30,433 nt of DNA from an uncultured Solobacterium sp. (GTDB lineage: Bacteria; Bacillota_I; Bacilli_A; Erysipelotrichales; Erysipelotrichaceae), in contig UQPV01000034.1 in assembly GCA_900543035.1 (NCBI GenBank), positions 1 to 30,433 on the forward strand, read 5' to 3'. The notes below the pieces were generated by a model. It did no database searches. It was given only the letters and a program-made list of their open reading frames with translations, and was not told the DNA's origin. Below, piece by piece: positions 26,113 through 30,433 of the stretch; the stretch's first letter is position 1; every line of letters starts with the position of its first letter. The position numbers and the translations under genes are program-made.

Positions 26113-26862
26113 TTAACAATAGACGAGTATCTCGATGACATAGCGGTTCTTCTTCGTCATCTTCTGTACGCCCACAAATTGAAAGCGGCCATGCCCGCGA
26201 ACGGAAACAGCACAGTTATTATCGCATAAAGCACTGCATTGTTCAAGAGGCAGGTCATTCACTTTTACCATTCCGCCTTCGATGAGCGAAGCCGCACGGG
26301 CGCGGGAAATGCGACAGATGGCGCTGACGATCGCATCCAGGCGCAGCGAAGAGACATTGCATTCGCGGCGCTGCACGCGAGGCGCGATATCCGGCACGCC
26401 CGCATACCGGGAAAAGCGCAGGCCGCTGCGGCGGATCATGGTGACCTGATCGATCAGATAAGCGCTGATGGGCTCCAGCGCCATCACATAGATCTCGTTT
26501 TCCTCGATGAGGATATCCCCCAGCTGCGCGCGGTCGATGCCCTGATGCATGAACGCCCCCAGCACATCGCGGTGCGTCAGCCGGCCGAAACGAGGCTGAT
26601 ACGACGCCTTGAGCACACAGACGGGAAACTCGATATCCATCTCGACAGGAAGGAGCGCATAACAGCGCCGCTGGGCATGGGCATATCCGCCCCAGCTGCG
26701 CTGCAGCCTGCTCTTGCCACAGACCTGCTCCACGATGCGCCCTTCGCTCTCCGATAAAAAAGGGGTGAAGATCACCCGGTTCTGGCGTTCACATGCCGCA
26801 AGCATGTCTTCCAGCCTCGCGATAAAATCCTCATGCCCCCGAAAATGCTCCAGACGGCTCAT
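26113..26862 (-). CDS. ylmH: S4-domain RNA-binding protein YlmH
   Basis: A 249-residue protein of the YlmH family. The N-terminal part (HFRGHEDFIARLEDML... FTPFLSESEGRIVEQV) and the middle (HRDVLGAFMHQGIDRAQLGDILIEENEIYVM) are characteristic, and the C-terminal third is an S4 RNA-binding domain (SSLRLDAIVSAICRISRARAASLIEGGMVKVNDLP). YlmH homologues bind ribosomes or peptidyl-tRNA complexes and take part in translation quality control; they are encoded in the division cluster. The ATG overlaps the sepF stop by four bases. Confidence 0.93.
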   Translation of the reverse strand: MSRLEHFRGHEDFIARLEDMLAACERQNRVIFTPFLSESEGRIVEQVCGKSRLQRSWGGYAHAQRRCYALLPVEMDIEFPVCVLKASYQPRFGRLTHRDVLGAFMHQGIDRAQLGDILIEENEIYVMALEPISAYLIDQVTMIRRSGLRFSRYAGVPDIAPRVQRRECNVSSLRLDAIVSAICRISRARAASLIEGGMVKVNDLPLEQCSALCDNNCAVSVRGHGRFQFVGVQKMTKKNRYVIEILVYC

Positions 26863-27278
26863 CCTTCCGCGCCGTTGTCCACGTTGATCTGTCCCTGCAC
26901 GCCGATCTCAGCCGGAGAGCAGAGGATGACGTTCGTGCCGACCTTCTGGATCTTTCCATCAAGCGCGAACACGACGCCGGTCAGAAAATCGATCGTGCGC
27001 TGAGCATATTCGCGGTCAAGCTTATGTAAGTTGACGACGACTGCGTTGCCTTCTTTCAGACGCTTGGCCACCTCATCGGACTCCGAGAAGGAACGAGGCT
27101 CAAACAGCACCATCTTCGTCTTGGCCTTCATTGTATTCGCTGTATTCACATTTTTCGTCTTCGGCCTCTCGTAGCGGGAACGCGGCGTTTCTTCCACTTC
27201 TTCCTCCACTTCGAGGATATCGTCGCCCTCATCATCGATCGGTGCGACGAACTCTTTGAACTTATCTACGACTCCCAT
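26859..27278 (-). CDS. sepF: Cell division protein SepF
   Basis: A 139-residue protein: an N-terminal amphipathic membrane-binding segment MGVVDKFKEFVAP, an acidic linker with EVEEEVEETPRSRYE, and the SepF core VLFEPRSFSESDEVAKRLKEGNAVVVNLHKLDREYAQRTIDFLTGVVFALDGKIQKVG that is easily recognised despite slight divergence. SepF anchors FtsZ filaments to the membrane and shapes the septum. GGAGGTG fits the ATG at 27278; an earlier ATG lies too near the promoter. It has its own promoter and is the first gene of sepF-ylmH-divIVA(-ileS). The usual ylmG (YggT) gene between sepF and ylmH is absent. Confidence 0.95.
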   Translation of the reverse strand: MGVVDKFKEFVAPIDDEGDDILEVEEEVEETPRSRYERPKTKNVNTANTMKAKTKMVLFEPRSFSESDEVAKRLKEGNAVVVNLHKLDREYAQRTIDFLTGVVFALDGKIQKVGTNVILCSPAEIGVQGQINVDNGAEG

Positions 27279-27302
27279 CAGGTACACCTCCAGTATAAGC
27301 AC

Positions 27303-27308
27303 ATTATA
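27303..27308 (-). promoter_or_regulatory. sepF promoter (-10)
   Basis: Minus-strand extended -10 TGTTATAAT, TATAAT at 27303-27308, just after the ylmC terminator. The -35 is T-rich and weak. Confidence 0.65.
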
Positions 27309-27319
27309 ACATTTACCAT

Positions 27320-27367
27320 GAAAAATAAAAAGTGGCTATGTTACAAAATGCGCAAAAAACAGCCACT
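27320..27367 (-). terminator. Terminator between ylmC and sepF
   Basis: Minus-strand stem AGTGGCT...AGCCACT with inner GTT/AAC pairs and a loop of about 15 bases, followed by TTTTTATTTTT. It separates the sporulation unit from the division unit. Confidence 0.8.
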
Positions 27368-27368
27368 T

Positions 27369-27608
27369 TCAGCACGTTGAGACAAGGATGACATCTTTTC
27401 CGACACGCACGATCTGCGAGATCCGCACCATTCGCTCCTCGCCGTGAAAGAACCAGGGAAACAGCCGTTTCATGCCCGAGGGCCGGCTCATGACATAGAG
27501 CATGCAGATCTGATAATGCTCATCAAATTCCAGATCGCAGGGCATGCCGAGCAGCTCGCCATTGTCGACACTGATCACATCTTTGGTACAAAACTCTGAG
27601 AATCTCAT
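27369..27608 (-). CDS. YlmC/YmxH-family PRC-barrel protein
   Basis: A 79-residue PRC-barrel protein with the family pattern RFSEFCTKDVISVDNGELLGMPCDLEFD and ending in IRVGKD-like VRVGKDVILVS. YlmC/YmxH proteins occur beside sigG or sepF in spore formers; the role is unknown although a sporulation link is often assumed. The ATG at 27608 fits GGTGAT better than the ATG one codon earlier. It follows sigG by 44 bases and ends in a terminator. Confidence 0.88.
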   Translation of the reverse strand: MRFSEFCTKDVISVDNGELLGMPCDLEFDEHYQICMLYVMSRPSGMKRLFPWFFHGEERMVRISQIVRVGKDVILVSTC

Positions 27609-27652
27609 CATATCACCAGTACCATCTTATGCGCCGAACCGATAAATGTGAA

Positions 27653-28432
27653 CTACTGATCCATCTGCCGCCGCAGCGAGCGGATCGCGTTTTTCTCCAG
27701 GCGGGACACCTGCGCCTGAGAGATCCCCAGCTCTGTCGCGATCTCCATCTGCGTCTGATCCTCGTAATACCGGCGGCGGATGATATCCAGCTCCCGCGCA
27801 TTGAGGGCATGCATGCTCTGATGCAGAGAGATGACATCCCGCTCCTTAGCGATCTCATCATGCTCGTCCTTGATCTGATCGAGCAGATAGAGCTCATCCC
27901 CATCGCTGCTGTAGATCGGCTCAAAGATCGACAGCACGCTCTGACAGGCATCCAGGGCGTCCACCACATCCTTCTCCTTCACCCCGCACTGCTCTGCCAG
28001 CCAGGCGATGGAAGGCTCTTCCTGATGCTCATGCATATAAGCCTCCTTGAGCCGGAAGATCTGATAGGCGAGATCCTTGAGATGACGGGACACGCGGATG
28101 ACCGAATTATCCCGCAGGTAACGCCGGATCTCCCCCATGATCATCGGGACGGCATAGGTGGAAAACCGCACCTGATGCGACAAGTCAAAATGATCGATCG
28201 CCTTCACCAGGCCGATGCATCCGACCTGAAACAGATCGTCCATATTGTCACAGCGCGCGGCGAAGCGCTGCACGATGGAGAGCACCAGCTTGAGATTGCC
28301 GCAGATGAGCTCTTCCTTGGCCTGCGCATCCCCGCCCTGATATTGTTTGAACAGCGCGGTCATCTGCTCATTGCTCAGCACATGCAGATGGTCGGTAGAC
28401 AGTCCGCTGATCACGACTTTATAACGACTCAT
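27653..28432 (-). CDS. sigG: Forespore sigma factor SigG
   Basis: A 259-residue sigma-70 family factor, equal in length to Bacillus SigG. The N-terminal MSRYKVVISGL corresponds to the SigG-specific MSRNKVEICG start. Region 2 is LKLVLSIVQRFAARCDNMDDLFQVGCIGLVKAIDHFDLSHQVRFSTYA, region 3 and region 4 follow, the latter with LGISQAQVSRLEKNAI helix-turn-helix. SigG drives late forespore genes after engulfment. GGGAGG fits the ATG at 28432. The gene lies downstream of sigE; a separate promoter was not identified with confidence in the 114-base gap. Confidence 0.95.
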   Translation of the reverse strand: MSRYKVVISGLSTDHLHVLSNEQMTALFKQYQGGDAQAKEELICGNLKLVLSIVQRFAARCDNMDDLFQVGCIGLVKAIDHFDLSHQVRFSTYAVPMIMGEIRRYLRDNSVIRVSRHLKDLAYQIFRLKEAYMHEHQEEPSIAWLAEQCGVKEKDVVDALDACQSVLSIFEPIYSSDGDELYLLDQIKDEHDEIAKERDVISLHQSMHALNARELDIIRRRYYEDQTQMEIATELGISQAQVSRLEKNAIRSLRRQMDQ

Positions 28433-28438
28433 TGGCAT

Positions 28439-28535
28439 TCCTCCCAGTCACCCTGTACTAGCAGTCTGCCCGTGCGCCCCCTTCTCTATTCTGTCCGCCC
28501 CGCTGTCAGTAATTGGAATCCGCTGCCGCTTGACA
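28439..28535 (-). other. sigE-sigG intergenic region
   Basis: Between the sigE terminator and the sigG ribosome site no convincing SigF or SigA promoter can be seen; candidates such as GGACAGAATA match a SigF -10 only loosely. A promoter is expected because a terminator precedes it. Confidence 0.35.
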
Positions 28536-28560
28536 AAAGAAAAAACGGACCGTCAGTCCG
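28536..28560 (-). terminator. sigE terminator
   Basis: Minus-strand stem CGGAC/GTCCG with a five-base loop followed by six T and CTTTT. Confidence 0.75.
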
Positions 28561-29251
28561 CTTTGACCTTCATCTGCACCTTCAGCTTCTGCAGGATGCG
28601 TTTTTCCAGCCTCGAGATATACGATTGTGAAATGCCCAGCTTTCTGGCGATGTCCTTCTGGGTGAGCTCTTCATGCTCGATGCCATAACGCATCTGCAGG
28701 ATCATCCGCTCTCTTTCCTTGAGCCCCTTCATCGCCTTCAGCAGCTCGCGGCGGTTCTCATTTTTTTCAAACTCACGGATCACCGTGTCATCGTCGGTCC
28801 CCAGCACATCGCTGAGCAGCAGCTCGTTGCCGTCATAATCGATGTTCAGCGGCTCATCGAAGCTCACTTCCACCTTGCGTCGGCTCTTCTTGCGCAAGAA
28901 CATCAAGATCTCATTCTCGATGCAGCGTGACGCATAAGTGACCAGCTTGATGTTCTTGTCCCGCCGAAACGTGTTCACCGCCTTGATCAGCCCGATGGAA
29001 CCGATGCTGATGAGATCCTCCATGAAGATCGGATTGGTCTCATAGCGCTTGGCGATATAGACGACCAGACGCAGATTATGCTCGATCAGCCGGCTTCGCG
29101 CCGCTTCATCCCCGTTCTCCCAGGCGATGAGCGCCTCCTCTTCCTCTTCTCTGCTCAGCGGCTGCGGCAGCACATCATGCCCCTGCATGTAAAACAAAGA
29201 TGTCTCTTCTTTTTCCCAGAACAGCTTCTTGAGCCAGTTCAACCATTTCAT
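28553..29251 (-). CDS. sigE: Mother-cell sigma factor precursor pro-SigE
   Basis: A 232-residue sigma factor made as an inactive precursor. The N-terminal hydrophobic/amphipathic pro-sequence [22 protein letters not shown] precedes the conserved [16 protein letters not shown], and cleavage by SpoIIGA is expected near the QGHD stretch. Region 2 is [38 protein letters not shown] and region 4 has [19 protein letters not shown]. It starts five bases after the spoIIGA stop with GAGGTGAG inside spoIIGA, so protease and substrate are made together. SigE controls the early mother-cell programme. Confidence 0.96.
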   Translation of the reverse strand: MKWLNWLKKLFWEKEETSLFYMQGHDVLPQPLSREEEEEALIAWENGDEAARSRLIEHNLRLVVYIAKRYETNPIFMEDLISIGSIGLIKAVNTFRRDKNIKLVTYASRCIENEILMFLRKKSRRKVEVSFDEPLNIDYDGNELLLSDVLGTDDDTVIREFEKNENRRELLKAMKGLKERERMILQMRYGIEHEELTQKDIARKLGISQSYISRLEKRILQKLKVQMKVKAD

Positions 29252-29255
29252 ACTC

Positions 29256-29984
29256 TCACCTCATACTCAACATTTTCAGATTCAGGATCATGGCGCAATT
29301 GCGCCGCAGGGCCAGACCGTCGACAAACACGGCAAACACATGACATTTGCGGCAGCCATCCACCTCACACAGGATGCGGTAAGCCTTCATCTTCCTGGCG
29401 CCGTGGATGCTATGTACCTCGATGGTCGTGGCGTTTCCTTCAAACAGCGGCTCATAGCGGGCATTGACAAAGACGACCGGCTGATGCTGGCACTGCATCA
29501 GGTTGCCGCTGTCCATATATCCCTTCAGCCGGATCGTCTGCGTGCCATAAAGCGTGCATCCATAGACGAACCGCTGCCGCATGAGCGTCATGGCATGGGT
29601 GCGCAGATAGATGAACACAACCAGATACAAGATCCAGCAGATCCAGATCGGCGTATGGATCCAGGGGAAGAAAGCCCCCAGATGGAAGCTCCCCTCCCAG
29701 AAGACGAAAGCCGTGGCATGCCAGAGCGTGCGCATGAGCAGGTTTACGCCATACAATGCCGCCTGCCGGTAAAAGACCATCACGAAGGCCGCTGCTTCGA
29801 TGAGCATTGCGCCGAGCCATCCGCCTTCCAGAAAGACAAATGAGCTCCAGGCTGAAGCGCACAGCGCATATAATGCCACTCTGCCGCCATGCAGCGGACG
29901 CTGAACGAGATACAGCGCCATCCATACGCTGAGCAGATCCGTCAGAAAATTGTGAATGAACGCGGCTTCCACATAGCTTTCCAC
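29256..29984 (-). CDS. spoIIGA: Sigma-E processing peptidase SpoIIGA (GTG start)
   Basis: A 242-residue membrane aspartic protease that cleaves pro-SigE in the mother cell. Five or so N-terminal helices (about 4-27, 35-54, 56-75, 83-100, 110-128) are followed by a cytosolic domain with [10 protein letters not shown], where Asp158 is the expected catalytic residue of the retropepsin-like site, and later [14 protein letters not shown] and the Cys-rich [16 protein letters not shown]. It is clearly shorter than the roughly 300 residues of Bacillus SpoIIGA. The GTG at 29984 is chosen because AGGGAGG lies seven bases upstream and the predicted transcript starts only about 15 bases before; the upstream ATG at 30026 lies upstream of the -10 box. 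Confidence 0.93.
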   Translation of the reverse strand: MESYVEAAFIHNFLTDLLSVWMALYLVQRPLHGGRVALYALCASAWSSFVFLEGGWLGAMLIEAAAFVMVFYRQAALYGVNLLMRTLWHATAFVFWEGSFHLGAFFPWIHTPIWICWILYLVVFIYLRTHAMTLMRQRFVYGCTLYGTQTIRLKGYMDSGNLMQCQHQPVVFVNARYEPLFEGNATTIEVHSIHGARKMKAYRILCEVDGCRKCHVFAVFVDGLALRRNCAMILNLKMLSMR

Positions 29985-30005
29985 AGGGCATCCTCCCTGC
30001 CCTAC

Positions 30006-30038
30006 AGTATAGCGGCCGCCGTTCACACAAGCTGTCGG
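30006..30038 (-). promoter_or_regulatory. spoIIG promoter with long spacing
   Basis: Minus-strand -10 TATACT (30006-30011) with CCGACA (30033-30038) 21 bases upstream. The same bases read TGTCGG on the plus strand, five of seven matches to a 0A box (TGTCGAA) together with the next base, and TGTCCC follows ten bases away. In Bacillus, spoIIG also has a long spacer and is Spo0A dependent. Confidence 0.5.
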
Positions 30039-30053
30039 TTTCTGTCCCGGGGC

Positions 30054-30272
30054 TCATTTCACTGCATTGTATGTCCGCGCTCTGCGTTCTATGCCCAACA
30101 CCGGCTGCACCCGCGCCCAGACGCCCCGGCTGCGCAGCATCTGTGCGATGTCTGCGGCCAGGGCATAGGAGCAGCGGATCCGCTCCTGATCCCGCGCGGT
30201 CACCCCATAGCGCCCGCTTCTGCGATCATAGAACCCGATCCATCCCTCGCTCAGCTGGATACTGTATTTCAT
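30054..30272 (-). CDS. Hypothetical protein, 72 aa, upstream of spoIIGA
   Basis: A small basic protein (MKYSIQLSEGWIGFYDRRSG...) with an initial beta-hairpin-like region (IQLSEGWIGFYDRRSGRYGVT) and a helix (YALAADIAQMLRSRGVWARVQPVL), then a basic tail. I do not recognise the family; a small alpha/beta or nucleic acid binding fold is possible. GGAGGTGATC gives an excellent ribosome site for the ATG at 30272. It sits just upstream of spoIIGA, where ftsZ is found in many Bacillota, and no terminator separates the two genes. Confidence 0.7.
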   Translation of the reverse strand: MKYSIQLSEGWIGFYDRRSGRYGVTARDQERIRCSYALAADIAQMLRSRGVWARVQPVLGIERRARTYNAVK

Positions 30273-30303
30273 CCGATCACCTCCAGCTGCAGCATAACCC
30301 ATA

Positions 30304-30326
30304 TTGTGACAGCATCGATGTCACAA
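30304..30326. repeat. Palindrome upstream of the 72-aa gene
   Basis: TTGTGACA (30304-30311), seven-base spacer, and TGTCACAA (30319-30326) form a perfect inverted repeat about 30 bases before the start codon. It looks like a regulator-binding operator or a 5' leader hairpin; it has no T run on the downstream side so it is not an intrinsic terminator. Confidence 0.6.
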
Positions 30327-30352
30327 CAAAAAAAAGCGCCGCCGTACAGGCG
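30327..30352 (-). terminator. Possible terminator of an upstream gene
   Basis: Minus-strand CGCC/GGCG short stem with TGTAC loop, then GCGC and eight T. The stem is short and set off from the T run by a few bases, so the call is weak. Confidence 0.4.
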
Positions 30353-30357
30353 AACGT

Positions 30358-30430
30358 AAAGTGGTACCCGTAAGGAGGACAGCACCTTGACAGTGCTGAC
30401 ACCTTTCAGGTGCCACTTTTCCTATGGTGC
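30358..30430. other. Highly structured segment at the right edge
   Basis: Nested inverted repeats: AAAGTGGTACC (30358-30368) with GGTGCCACTTT (30409-30419), CAGCAC (30380-30385) with GTGCTG (30393-30398), an alternative CACCT-TTC-AGGTG, and AGCACC (30381-30386) with GGTGCT (30426-30431). No long open frame with a recognisable product covers it. It resembles a structured RNA or leader cut by the window end; the class was not recognised. Confidence 0.45.
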
Positions 30431-30433
30431 TGA

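Noticed and set aside
30358..30371. T-box-like AAAGTGGTACCCG on the plus strand
   Set aside because: It resembles the T-box core but lacks the full consensus, and no stem I or specifier region exists upstream within the available sequence.

Overview
The window looks like chromosome of a low-to-medium GC, endospore-forming Bacillota. The gene families and the spoIIGA-sigE-sigG-ylmC-sepF-ylmH-divIVA-ileS order fit Erysipelotrichia or a relative, but this placement is an inference from synteny; no 16S or phylogenetic marker test was possible. Most genes lie on the minus strand. No CRISPR array, insertion sequence, phage block or rRNA is visible.

Left part (1-8400): a promoter fires out of the left edge, followed (to the right) by tRNA-Leu(CAA), a monofunctional GT51 transglycosylase, a YneF-like protein, an EamA transporter with a small unknown gene, a second unknown gene, a thioredoxin-like lipoprotein, and parE-parC (topoisomerase IV). 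parE is divergent from plsY. The yneF/plsY/parE/parC neighbourhood recalls Bacillus. ParC has Ile where most relatives have the quinolone-contact Ser.

Middle (8400-15600): plsY, a family 2 glycosyltransferase, type III glutamine synthetase with a strong promoter and leader, a small membrane protein, a Zn-ribbon protein, a NA37 nucleoid-associated protein, a cytoplasmic M15 peptidase/peptidoglycan-binding protein, and a short ComK-like regulator behind a long structured leader.

15600-21640: a complete minus-strand Rnf operon rnfC-D-G-E-A-(orf59)-B, divergent from apbE, whose product attaches FMN to RnfD and RnfG. RnfB is only 101 residues and stops right after its first Fe-S domain. Between rnfA and rnfB, coupled to rnfA by an ATGA overlap, sits a 59-residue membrane protein with four cysteines. 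I consider this variant Rnf module the most interesting feature.

Right part (21700-30433): a PHP-domain hydrolase, ileS with an Ile T-box, then the division/sporulation cluster divIVA, ylmH, sepF, ylmC, sigG, sigE, spoIIGA, a 72-residue unknown protein, and at the edge a palindrome and a highly structured, unidentified segment. Together this cluster makes the Z-ring accessory proteins and the two compartment-specific sporulation sigma factors.
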